A stretch of 64,000 nt of DNA from Gemmatimonadales bacterium (GTDB lineage Bacteria > Gemmatimonadota > Gemmatimonadetes > Gemmatimonadales > GWC2-71-9), in contig DASYCE010000007.1 of the NCBI GenBank assembly GCA_036500345.1, positions 62,001 through 126,000 of the forward strand, read 5' to 3'. Shown piece by piece: positions 35,023-43,568 of this stretch. The notes under the pieces are model-generated. The model saw nothing but the letters and a program-made list of their open reading frames with translations, did no database searches and was not told where the DNA came from. Positions within the stretch are counted from its first letter, which is position 1. Each line of letters opens with the position of its first letter. The translations under genes were made by a program, and so were the position numbers.

Positions 35023-37731
35023 CTACTCGGCCCGCAACGCACGGATCGGATCGACTCGCATCGCCCGGCGTGCAGGAATCACGCTGGCGAGCACCGAAAC
35101 CATCAGCAGCACCGCCGCGACTGCCACGAGAATGGCCGGGTCGCGCGGCGACTCGTCGAAGAGCAGCGGCTGAATCCAGTGGCTCCCTGCGATCGCGACG
35201 CCGAGGCCCAGCGCCACGCCGGCCAGCGCGAGCCTGACCCCTCCGGTCACGACATGGCCGACGATGTCATGCCCCTGTGCCCCAAGAGCCACGCGCACGC
35301 CGATCTCATGGAGCCGCTGGCTGACATTGAACGCGAGCACGCTGTAGAGGCCGATGGCCGCCAGCAGCAGCGCAAGTCCGCCGAAGACGACAAACATCGA
35401 CGCGCCAAGGCTCCACGACTGCGTCTGCTCGCTGATGAAATCGCGAACCGGCGTGACCGTGACGTACGCCGTTCCCGGCATGTATCGCTGCAATGCCTGC
35501 CGCAGCGTTTCCTTCATCCGGTCGGCATCACCCCGGACCTGGACGAAGAGTCCGCCCTGATTGGGGTGGAACTGCTCTGACGAGAGGTAATAGAACAGCG
35601 ACGGATCATCGCCGAGCTGTTGCTCCTTGATGTTCTCGGCGACGCCGACAACGTAGGTGCACGGAGCCGTGTTGACATTGACGTGCACGCACTGGCCAAT
35701 CGGATTGCCGTGCGGCCAGAGTTTCGCGGCCATCGCCTGGCTCACCACCATCGCTCCCGGGGCGCCGGCGGCGTCCTGCCGGGAGATCCCGCGCCCCTGC
35801 AGGATCCGGGTCCCCATCGTGCTGAAATACGTTGGCGACACGGCGTCGAGATCGAACTGACCGAGCTTGTCGACCGAATCGATCCCGGCCACGGAGAGTC
35901 CCAGGCTCCACATGCTCTCGAACGGCATCGTGAGCTGGCGCGATGCCGTCACCACCCCGGGCACTCCGGTCGCAACCGCGTAGAGCTGGTCGATCATCGC
36001 CTTGCTGTGCGCGCTGTCGAGTGGCGTGCCACGCAGGTTCGTGGCGACCAGCAGGACGTGCTCCGGCTCATAGCCGAGGGGGACCGCCTTGACGTGTCGC
36101 AATGAACGGACGAAGAGTCCCGCGCCGACCAGCAGCACAACGGAGAGCGTGGCCTGCACGACCAGCAGTGCGCCACGGATTCCCGATCGCTGGTAACTCC
36201 CTTCGCGCGCGCCGGACTTGAGGTCGCGGTTGAGATCCATGTGCCGGGACTGCAGCAACGGCGCAAGTCCCGTGAGAAGTCCCGCGACCAGTGCCGCGAG
36301 ACCGGCATAGAGCAGCGTGCGCGGATCGGTGACCACCGCGGCGGTCGCGGTCTTCGACAGGAATTGGGAGCGGAGGAACGCGCCGCCCCACTGCGCGATG
36401 GCGATGCCGCTCACGCCACCGAGCATCGCAAGGAGGGTGCTCTCGGTGAGCAACTGCGCGGCCAGCCGGCTGCGGCTCACGCCAAGGGCCAGCCGCACGG
36501 CGATCTCGCGGCGGCGCTGCAATGCCCGGGCGAGCATCAGGTTGGCGACATTCGCGCACGCGATGAGCCAGACGATCAGCGCGACGCCGCCAAGCCAGGT
36601 GGCCACCTTGGCGAGGTCGGACTCCTGCGGCCCTCGCTCGGTCAGGATCGATGCCGCCCATGCGCGCGGCTTGTCGTTCGCAGGGTTCGCATTGGGGTGA
36701 TCAGCGGTCATCTGCTTCTGATAGCTGTGCACGAATGCCTGCGACAGGTCGGCGTCGGCCTGCGCCACCGCGACGCCGGGCTTTCGCTCAACGATCATCT
36801 GCGCCCAGGTCCAGTGATAGGTCGTCCACCACGATTCGCCGAGGTTGCCTCGGCGCTGCGTTTCGCCGCCCCGCACCGCAGCGGGGATGAACGCCACCGG
36901 CGGCGTGTTGCTCTACAATCCCGTGAAACCGCGCGGCGCCACGCCGATCACGGTGTAGGTGGTCGCGCCGATCTGCAGCTGCTGGCCGATCACGTTGTGC
37001 GCCGCGCCGAACTGCGATTCCCAGAACCCGTACCCGAGCACGACGACCGGGCTCCCCTGCGGCGGCGCGTTCTCGGCGTCAGTGAAGTACCGGCCGACCA
37101 CCGGCTGCGCGTCAAAGAACCCGAAGAATCCCGGTGTCACCACGCCGATCTGCATCTCGCGCGCCTCGGCAGCCGAGCCGACCGCGAGCGGCACTTCCGT
37201 GAAGAGCGCGGTGTGCGAGAACGAGTGCGTCTGCTGCGTGATGTCGAGGAAGCGCGCGTACGGGATGTACGTCCCGATGTTCTCTTCGCCGCGGAGCGTG
37301 GTTGACACCACGACGCGGTGCGCCAGCGCGGGATGCCGCATCATCGGCGGGGCGCGGAACAGCAGTCGGTCGACGATCGAGAACATCGCGGCGTTGGCGC
37401 CGATGCCAAGCGCGAGGGTGAGAACCACGGCGAAGGTGAACCCCGGACGATTCTTCAATCCGCGAATGGCATAGCGGATGTCCTGGAGCCGCTGATCGAT
37501 CCAGCGGATCCCGCGGGCATCGCGGTGCTCATCACGATACCGTTCGACACCCCCAAAGGCGAGGAGCGCCAGCCGCCGCGCTTCTTCGGGGCTCACTCCC
37601 CGGCTTCGCACCAGTTCATCGGCTTCCAGCTCGACATGCAGCCGGATCTCGTCGCTCAGCTCGCGGTCGACGTCGGCGCCGCGAAAGAGCGCCCGCAGGC
37701 GGCGGAGGATGCGATGAGCAGGACGCAGCAT
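35023..37731 (-). pseudogene. ADOP-family permease gene interrupted by an in-frame amber codon
   Basis: A 903-codon frame encodes an ADOP permease, split by TAG at 36915-36913. The first part (272 residues) has the cytoplasmic ADOP prefix domain (about 1-75, GADVDRELSDEIRLHVELEA), the first helix and most of the first periplasmic domain. It stops right after GVAPRGFTGL. The same reading frame continues without any indel for 629 more codons through both FtsX blocks to PARRAMRVDPIRALRAE. Sense codons on both sides look unharmed, so the break is recent, is read through, or is a sequencing error. TAG ends several intact genes nearby (kdpA, adaptor), so it is not a reassigned codon. The ATG has AAGGAG 6 nt upstream. 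Confidence 0.85.
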
Positions 37732-37764
37732 GGTGACTCCTTCAGGCCGGGCGCGGTTCGAGCG

Positions 37765-37817
37765 AGTGTCCTACATACTATGACACTCGACAATAGAAGA
37801 TCGTTGCGTATTGTCGA
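37765..37817. promoter_or_regulatory. Two inverted repeats upstream of the broken permease gene
   Basis: TCGACAATA (37787-37795) and TATTGTCGA (37809-37817) form a perfect 9-bp inverted repeat with a 13-nt spacer. AGTGTC (37765-37770) and GACACT (37782-37787) form a second one that touches it. Both lie 34-86 bp before the permease ATG in a locally AT-richer stretch. They look like operators; ADOP genes are often controlled by PadR-type repressors, but no such gene is in the window. Confidence 0.5.
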
Positions 37818-37884
37818 ACGTCAAGGTATCGGGACCCGTGCCGGGGAGGGCCTGCACAGCGCCGCCCGGCGCTGTGAAGCGTCG

Positions 37885-38457
37885 CTACACCGGCGCCGGA
37901 CCGAAGAGCGGGCTGGCAATCAGATCGCGGTGGCCGGGCTGATGGCCGGCCTGACGCAGGAATGCCGCGATCTGGGCCCAGTGGCGGATCTCGTGGGTGA
38001 CCGACTGCAGGACGAACTTGCGGGGGGTCATGATTCGAGTGGCCGAACCAAGGGTCATCTCGCGCGGCGCGGTCCAATCGGCATCGGGAAAGGTGGCGAG
38101 CAGCTGCCGGAGCGCAGCCCGGCTTCGATCGCCGAAGGCGAACAGTGTCGCCGGATCGTCGGCCGGAATGGTTGACGTATCGGTAAGCTCTTGCCGCAGC
38201 GACCGCTGCACGTACCGCAATTCGGCCGAAAAGATGTGCCGGATCAATTCGCCGACGGTATGGATCCGCCCGGTGTTGTGCGCGCCGAGGCCAGTCGCCA
38301 GCGTGGGGGCACCGTTCGCCTGAAACCAGCCGTGCCATTGGGCACGTTCCCAGTCGGTGTAGGCCAGCAGATCGTCGATGTCGAAGGGAAACGGCATGTC
38401 GTCGCTCGATGGTGGGTCGGATGCATCAATGGTATCGCAGAGGTGGGCGAACCGCAT
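37885..38457 (-). CDS. DinB-family protein
   Basis: This 190-residue protein has the DinB/YfiT four-helix pattern, with histidines suited to a metal site: HTVGELIRHIFSAE in the middle and SVTHEIRHWAQIAAFLRQAG near the C-terminus. Members include damage-inducible proteins and thiol-dependent transferases; the actual reaction is unknown here. I chose the ATG at 38457 because TTTGAGGAC precedes it by 8 nt; an ATG at 38397 (MPFPFDIDDLLAYTDWERA) would give 170 residues and is also plausible. Confidence 0.82.
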   Translation of the reverse strand: MRFAHLCDTIDASDPPSSDDMPFPFDIDDLLAYTDWERAQWHGWFQANGAPTLATGLGAHNTGRIHTVGELIRHIFSAELRYVQRSLRQELTDTSTIPADDPATLFAFGDRSRAALRQLLATFPDADWTAPREMTLGSATRIMTPRKFVLQSVTHEIRHWAQIAAFLRQAGHQPGHRDLIASPLFGPAPV

Positions 38458-38475
38458 CGGCGGGGTCCTCAAACG

Positions 38476-38513
38476 ACGAAAGGGACCCCTCCGCGAGTCG
38501 GGATCCCTTTCGT
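38476..38513 (-). terminator. Strong hairpin between nrdJ and the DinB gene
   Basis: ACGAAAGGGA and TCCCTTTCGT pair perfectly, and three more C-G pairs extend the stem after one mismatch. It begins about 33 nt after the nrdJ stop on the transcribed strand and ends with CCCTTTCGTTTG, a weak T-rich tail. It probably terminates nrdJ transcription. Confidence 0.65.
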
Positions 38514-38546
38514 GCCGAACGAACCTGCGACTGAATGCTCCTTCGA

Positions 38547-41108
38547 TCAACCACACTCCGAGAAGCCGCAGACGTGGCACTTGGCGCACCCCTCTGCGTA
38601 TTCGAGCTGCGATCCACAATCAGGGCACGCGCCGGCGAGGGTCTCGTGCGTGCCGCCGAGGATCATCTGCTCGCCGCCGTCACTGATGATCGCAGCGGGC
38701 GGGGTGGGGACATCACTCGACGAAATCGCATCGACCGGCTGCACCCCGCGCGTGCTGAGGAGTTCCTGCTGCACTCCCTGCTTGTCGGCGGCGTACTTCT
38801 CGAGCGCGATGCCGACCGCATCCGGTACCGACATCACCTTGCTCGGCCCGAGCCCGATGGCGCGGTCGGACGAGATTCCCCGCAGCTGACGATGAATCGC
38901 GGCGAGCGGAATGCCGGAGCGCAGCGCGAGTGAAATCAGCCGGCCGATCGCCTCCACATCGGCCATCAGCGCGCCGCCGGCCTTGCCGAGCGACATGAAG
39001 ACTTCGAACGGCTGACCCTTGTCGTCCTCGGTGATCGTGACGTAGAGATCACCGAGCGGCGTGGAGACGCGGCGAGTCGACCCGCGAAGGAGTTCGGGGC
39101 GCGACCGCTTCTGCCGGCGCTGGAGATTCTCGCTCTCGAGTTCGTGGACCAGCTGCTTGAGCTGCACCACTTCCGCTTCGAGCTCCACGGCGTGGGCTGC
39201 CTGGTCGGCTGCCGCGGCGCGGGCGCTGAACTCCGGCGAGCTCGCCGGGAACTCTCCGGTCGCCATGACGAGGTCGCCGCGCGCTTCGGACTTGCCGCTG
39301 GTCGTCGCCTGCTCGTGCACCTTCTTCGCCGTCGAACCGGTCGACAGCACCTGCATGTCGCGCGACCCGTCCCGGTATACCGTGACGCCCTTGCAGCCGA
39401 GCTCGTAGGCGAGACGGTAGATCTGCTCGACGTACTCCTCGGTGGCGTCGTTGGCGAAGTTGCATGTCTTGGAGATGGCCGAGTCGTTGTATGCCTGGAA
39501 CGCCGCCTGCATCCGTATGTGCCACTCGGGCGCGATCTGGTTGGCGGTCACGAAGACCCGCTGCCACCGCGCCGGGATTTCGTCGAAGTTGATGTGCCCC
39601 TGCTCGGCGATGCGGCGCACCAGTTCGGCGCTGTACCATCCTTCGCGCTTCGCGATCGCCACGAAGTCGTCGTTCACGTCGGGCATCAGGACCCCGGCCT
39701 GATTGCGCATGAACGCGACGGCGAAGAGCGGCTCGATCCCCGACGAGCAGGTTGCGATGATCGAGATCGTGCCGGTCGGCGCCACGGTGGTCACGTTGCA
39801 GTTCCGCAGCTTCCGCATCGGCCGGATGCGGTTGCCCTGGGCGTCGCGAGCGCAGGTGGCGTCAGGTCCCCAGATGCTCTGCTCCCATTCGGGGAAGACG
39901 CCGCGCAGCGTGGCAAGGCGCTCCGATTCGTGCTTCGCCTCGTCGTCGACGAAGCGCTGAATTTCGCGGCCGAGGGTGACGGCGTCCTCGGAATCGTACG
40001 GCACTCCGATGCGGACGAAGAGATCGGCAAGCCCCATCACGCCAAGTCCGATGCGCCGGATCCGCTGCGCCAGCGACGTGATCTCGGGCAACGGGTAGTG
40101 GTTGGCGTCGATCACGTTCTCGAGGAAGTGCGTGGTGAGTTGCACCACCCGGCGGAGCCGTTCCCAGTCGATGTCGCTCTGTTCGGTGACGAACGCGCCG
40201 AGGTTGATCGATCCGAGGTTGCAGACGTCATATGGCAGCAGCGGTTGCTCGCCGCACGGATTGGTCGCTTCGTACGAGCCGAGATGGGGAACCGGGTTGT
40301 AGTGATTGGCGCGGTCAATGAAGAAGACGCCTGGTTCGCCGGTCTTCCACGCGCCGTGAATGATCTTCTCCCAGATCATCGAGGCGCCGAGCTTGCCGGT
40401 GACCTGCGCGGTGCGCGGATCGACCAGGTCGTACTCCTCGTCGTTGGCGAGCGCCTCCATGAAGGCGTCGGTGATCGCGACCGAGATGTTGAAGTTGGTG
40501 ATCTTGGTCGTGTCGCTCTTGCACTCGATGAAGTCGAGGATGTCGGGGTGATCGACGCGGAGAATGCCCATGTTGGCGCCGCGCCGCGTCCCGCCCTGCT
40601 TGACGACGTCGGTCGAGGAATCGTAGAGCGACATGAACGACACCGGTCCCGACGCAACGCCCATGGTCGAGCGGACGATGTCATTGCGGGCCCGGAGGCG
40701 CGAGAAGGAAAAGCCGGTGCCGCCGCCGGACTGATGGACCAGCGCCATCGACCGCAGCGTGTCGTAGATCCCGCTCTCGCCATTGGAGAGGGTGTCGTCG
40801 ACCGGGAGGACGAAGCACGCAGAGAGCTGGCCGAGCGGCCGGCCGGCGTTCATCAGCGTCGGCGAATTCGGCATGAAGAGGCGCTGCGCCATGAGGTCGT
40901 AGAACGCGCTGGCCAGTTCGGTGACCGCACCTTGCGAAGCGCCGTACTTGGCGTCGGGCGCGGCGACGGTGGTCGCGACGCGCCAGAAGAGATCCTCGGG
41001 ACGTTCGGCAGGGAGCCCCGCGTCGTCCTTGATGAGATAGCGCTTTTCGAGGACGGTGATCGCATTCGGCGACAGGTCGACTGCGCCTCGCGAGGCAGCG
41101 GTGCTCAT
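38547..41108 (-). CDS. nrdJ: Class II (B12-dependent) ribonucleotide reductase
   Basis: NrdJ makes deoxyribonucleotides with adenosylcobalamin and needs no oxygen. The 853-residue protein has the first redox cysteine in SACFVLPVDD (C98), the active-site set NPCGEQPLLPYDVCNLGS (N283, C285, E287, C296), and GGTGFSFSRLR near 130. A C-terminal zinc-ribbon-like tail (CPDCG and CAKCHVCGFSECG) carries the regenerating cysteines. No N-terminal ATP-cone is visible, so overall activity control by dATP may be absent. No intein or break is seen. Confidence 0.95.
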   Translation of the reverse strand: MSTAASRGAVDLSPNAITVLEKRYLIKDDAGLPAERPEDLFWRVATTVAAPDAKYGASQGAVTELASAFYDLMAQRLFMPNSPTLMNAGRPLGQLSACFVLPVDDTLSNGESGIYDTLRSMALVHQSGGGTGFSFSRLRARNDIVRSTMGVASGPVSFMSLYDSSTDVVKQGGTRRGANMGILRVDHPDILDFIECKSDTTKITNFNISVAITDAFMEALANDEEYDLVDPRTAQVTGKLGASMIWEKIIHGAWKTGEPGVFFIDRANHYNPVPHLGSYEATNPCGEQPLLPYDVCNLGSINLGAFVTEQSDIDWERLRRVVQLTTHFLENVIDANHYPLPEITSLAQRIRRIGLGVMGLADLFVRIGVPYDSEDAVTLGREIQRFVDDEAKHESERLATLRGVFPEWEQSIWGPDATCARDAQGNRIRPMRKLRNCNVTTVAPTGTISIIATCSSGIEPLFAVAFMRNQAGVLMPDVNDDFVAIAKREGWYSAELVRRIAEQGHINFDEIPARWQRVFVTANQIAPEWHIRMQAAFQAYNDSAISKTCNFANDATEEYVEQIYRLAYELGCKGVTVYRDGSRDMQVLSTGSTAKKVHEQATTSGKSEARGDLVMATGEFPASSPEFSARAAAADQAAHAVELEAEVVQLKQLVHELESENLQRRQKRSRPELLRGSTRRVSTPLGDLYVTITEDDKGQPFEVFMSLGKAGGALMADVEAIGRLISLALRSGIPLAAIHRQLRGISSDRAIGLGPSKVMSVPDAVGIALEKYAADKQGVQQELLSTRGVQPVDAISSSDVPTPPAAIISDGGEQMILGGTHETLAGACPDCGSQLEYAEGCAKCHVCGFSECG

Positions 41109-41163
41109 GATGCGTGACCCTTCAATTGCTCAATGTTGAACGATGGACCGCGTAGGGAGTTCC

Positions 41164-41192
41164 AAGGTAGGGAATGGGCTGGTACCCGGCAA
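41164..41192 (-). promoter_or_regulatory. Promoter of nrdJ
   Basis: On the minus strand TTGCCG (41192-41187) and TACCTT (41169-41164) are 17 bp apart, followed by a leader of about 50 nt to the ATG at 41108. The same pair of hexamers occurs before the PP2C gene and before the gene at 61749-62819. The leader is too short for a cobalamin riboswitch and shows no such fold. Confidence 0.6.
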
Positions 41193-41247
41193 TGCGGTGG
41201 AAAGGCCAGCAGCCATCGGCTCCGCGAGAAACCACATCACAAATCTA

Positions 41248-43554
41248 CTATTTCGGCGAGTTTTCCACAACGACCCCGCGCCGACGCTCCACCCGCGTCC
41301 CATTCCCTTCCACCGTCAGCTCCAGCTGATACCGACCCGCTGGCACCCCCTGCAGGGCGATCGCCCGGCGGATATCCGCGGTGCTCCCGGGAAACTGGAG
41401 CTCCTCCCGCAGGACCACCGATTCAGTCCCTGATCCGAATAGCCGGGAGAGAAAAGACCGCTGGCGCAGCAGGCCGAGACGAACAGTGTACGGCGTCCGA
41501 GGCCTGAGTCCGTACAGTTGAAAGAAGACCGACATCGTCTCGCCCCGCGGGTAGACATTGTCGGGCGACAGCCATGCCGTGTCTCCCGGCGCGTCGATCC
41601 ACGGGAGGACGCGACCGGGAATGCCCAGGAGCACCGATGAGACCCCGAGTGAGGTGTCGCGCACAGCGGGAACGTCGAGCGAGTCGAGCGGAAAGACCAC
41701 GCCGACCTGCCGGCTCGCTTCGATATTGAGCCGCATACGATACGCTCCGGGCGGGACCGGGAGCTCAGCGCGCGAGGCAACGAGCGACGAAGGTGCCGGT
41801 GCCGGCGGCGTGTGCAGTACCTCGACCGTGTCGAGTGACGCGACCGGCCGGCCGGAGCGATCGACGAAGACCGCGCGCAATGTCACCGGGATCGCATCGG
41901 ACGACCTCACGCCGGCGACGCGACGCAGCATGGCGGCGTCGATGGCGTAGACGATGTGGACCAACGCCATCGAGTCGCGCCTTCCCGCAGCGAGCCACTC
42001 GGCGCGCCCGCCGAGGGTCACCGGATATCGGCGCGGCCACGACGTCGTGGTCGTTGCCAGCGAGATGTTCCTCTTTCCGGCCACGCGATCCCGCTCCGCG
42101 AGAATGCCGCGCGTCACCGGTCCGGAGTTGAGCAGTTCCGCGAGCCCGGGCAGGTCGCGCTCGTGCTCGGCGAGCGCATCGACTCCGACATTCAACTGCA
42201 TCACGCCTTCGATCAATCGATAGTCGTCGGGTTGCTCGTCGGCGGCGAAGTGGAGCACCAGATCGCCGTCGGGCTGCCGGTATCTCCACGTCTCGTTGCC
42301 AAAGCTCGGCTCGTCGCCAACGGTGGGGTCGATGATCAGCGAAGCGACCCGCACGGCGGGACGAAAGATCGACGGCGGCGGCGGAGCGAACTGCCGCGGT
42401 TGCGACACCGGCCAGACGATCCGCGTCGTGGGGACGCCGTGGCGGATCCAGACAATGCCGCGATCATCGAGCTCCGGGTCGTGACTCTGGTAGACCTCGA
42501 TCCCCCAGCGATAGACGCGGTGGAACGGCGGCAGCCGGAAGTGCCGCTCCGCGTAATCCCGGCGGCGAAAATGTTCGGCGAGACGGGCATCCGCCGTGCG
42601 CAGATCGGAGGCGGCGCGCGCGGTCCAGAACGTCCGCAGCCACGTCGCGCGATCGGCACCGTGCAAGCCATCGAACTGCCGCAGTGCGGTATCGCTTGCG
42701 ATCGGCTGCAGGTCTCGGCGGTATCCGGCAACAACTTCCGGGTCGTCACTTGCCGCGGCGGCGTAGTACGCCAGGGCGAACGGCGGGGCCTGACCGGGCT
42801 CGGTGGGGAGTGTGTCTGCGGTGAGCGGCAGCGTCCGCGCCAGTTCGAGATCCGCCATCGCGGGGTCGGGCGACACCATCCGCGCCCGCTGAAACGCCAG
42901 TCGCGCCGAATCGGGGTTCCCGACCATCCGTTCGAGGCGGCCGCGATCGAGCAGCAGGGTCGGATCCCATCCGAGCGGCGATCGCTGCAGGAGGCGCAAC
43001 GCGCTGAGCGCGGCGTCGACCGGCGCATCGAGCCGCGCTTCGAGCGCCGTCTCCACGAACGCCTGCACCCCATCGACGAAGGAGGGATCGGCGCGAATCG
43101 TGTGTGCGAAGGCTTGGGCCGCGCGCGAATCGCGATCGACCTTGAACATCGTCCAGAGACCGCCGGCGAAGCCGGAGGCGCGGTTCGGCGCTCGGGCGAG
43201 GGCGAGTCCCAGCCCGAACCACGGGTACGGCCATCCCGGTTGCAACTCGGTCGCCCACTGGAATTCGCTCTCGGCGTCGTCGACGCGATGCTGGTTGCCG
43301 CTCAGGTCGTCGATGCGCAGCGCGAGGAAACCGAGGCGGAGATGCAGGAGCGCATCGTCGCGATCAGCGCGGGCGACGACAATCATCCGCGCTTCGCGAT
43401 CGTGCAGGGTGGTGGTGTCGTAGGTCAGCTGGAGCGAATCGCGGAACACCTGCAGCGCTGCCCGTTGCGGCGGAGTCTGCGCCGGCGCTACTGCCGCGTT
43501 GCCGGCGAGCGCCAGCGACACACCGAATGCTGCCAATCCACGCCCGGTGATCAT
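41248..43554 (-). CDS. GWxTD-like secreted protein 4 of the tandem set
   Basis: This 768-residue exported protein has a signal peptide (about 1-26, ending APAQ). It follows the plan of the set: an N-terminal TPR-like part (ESEFQWATELQPGWPYPWFG near residue 75), a helical middle, and the core YAERHFRLPPFHRVYRWGIE then LDDRGIVWIRHGVPTTRIVW. Next comes a hydrophobic patch (ETWRYRQPDGDLVLHFAADE) and then several beta-sandwich-like repeats. In GWxTD-domain proteins the core reads GWxTDRGxxYI.YG.PD; here the GWxTD letters are lost. It is the most divergent of the four. It follows the preceding paralog by 14 nt. Function unknown. Confidence 0.82.
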   Translation of the reverse strand: MITGRGLAAFGVSLALAGNAAVAPAQTPPQRAALQVFRDSLQLTYDTTTLHDREARMIVVARADRDDALLHLRLGFLALRIDDLSGNQHRVDDAESEFQWATELQPGWPYPWFGLGLALARAPNRASGFAGGLWTMFKVDRDSRAAQAFAHTIRADPSFVDGVQAFVETALEARLDAPVDAALSALRLLQRSPLGWDPTLLLDRGRLERMVGNPDSARLAFQRARMVSPDPAMADLELARTLPLTADTLPTEPGQAPPFALAYYAAAASDDPEVVAGYRRDLQPIASDTALRQFDGLHGADRATWLRTFWTARAASDLRTADARLAEHFRRRDYAERHFRLPPFHRVYRWGIEVYQSHDPELDDRGIVWIRHGVPTTRIVWPVSQPRQFAPPPPSIFRPAVRVASLIIDPTVGDEPSFGNETWRYRQPDGDLVLHFAADEQPDDYRLIEGVMQLNVGVDALAEHERDLPGLAELLNSGPVTRGILAERDRVAGKRNISLATTTTSWPRRYPVTLGGRAEWLAAGRRDSMALVHIVYAIDAAMLRRVAGVRSSDAIPVTLRAVFVDRSGRPVASLDTVEVLHTPPAPAPSSLVASRAELPVPPGAYRMRLNIEASRQVGVVFPLDSLDVPAVRDTSLGVSSVLLGIPGRVLPWIDAPGDTAWLSPDNVYPRGETMSVFFQLYGLRPRTPYTVRLGLLRQRSFLSRLFGSGTESVVLREELQFPGSTADIRRAIALQGVPAGRYQLELTVEGNGTRVERRRGVVVENSPK

Positions 43555-43568
43555 CGCTGGTGCGGCGG

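Noticed and set aside
36913-36915. Amber codon reassigned to an amino acid in this organism
   Set aside because: TAG is the normal stop of kdpA, the efflux adaptor, a permease (21040) and other intact genes in the window.
41109-41170. Cobalamin riboswitch before the B12-dependent reductase
   Set aside because: The mapped promoter leaves only about 50 nt of leader, far too short, and no B12-box-like fold is visible.
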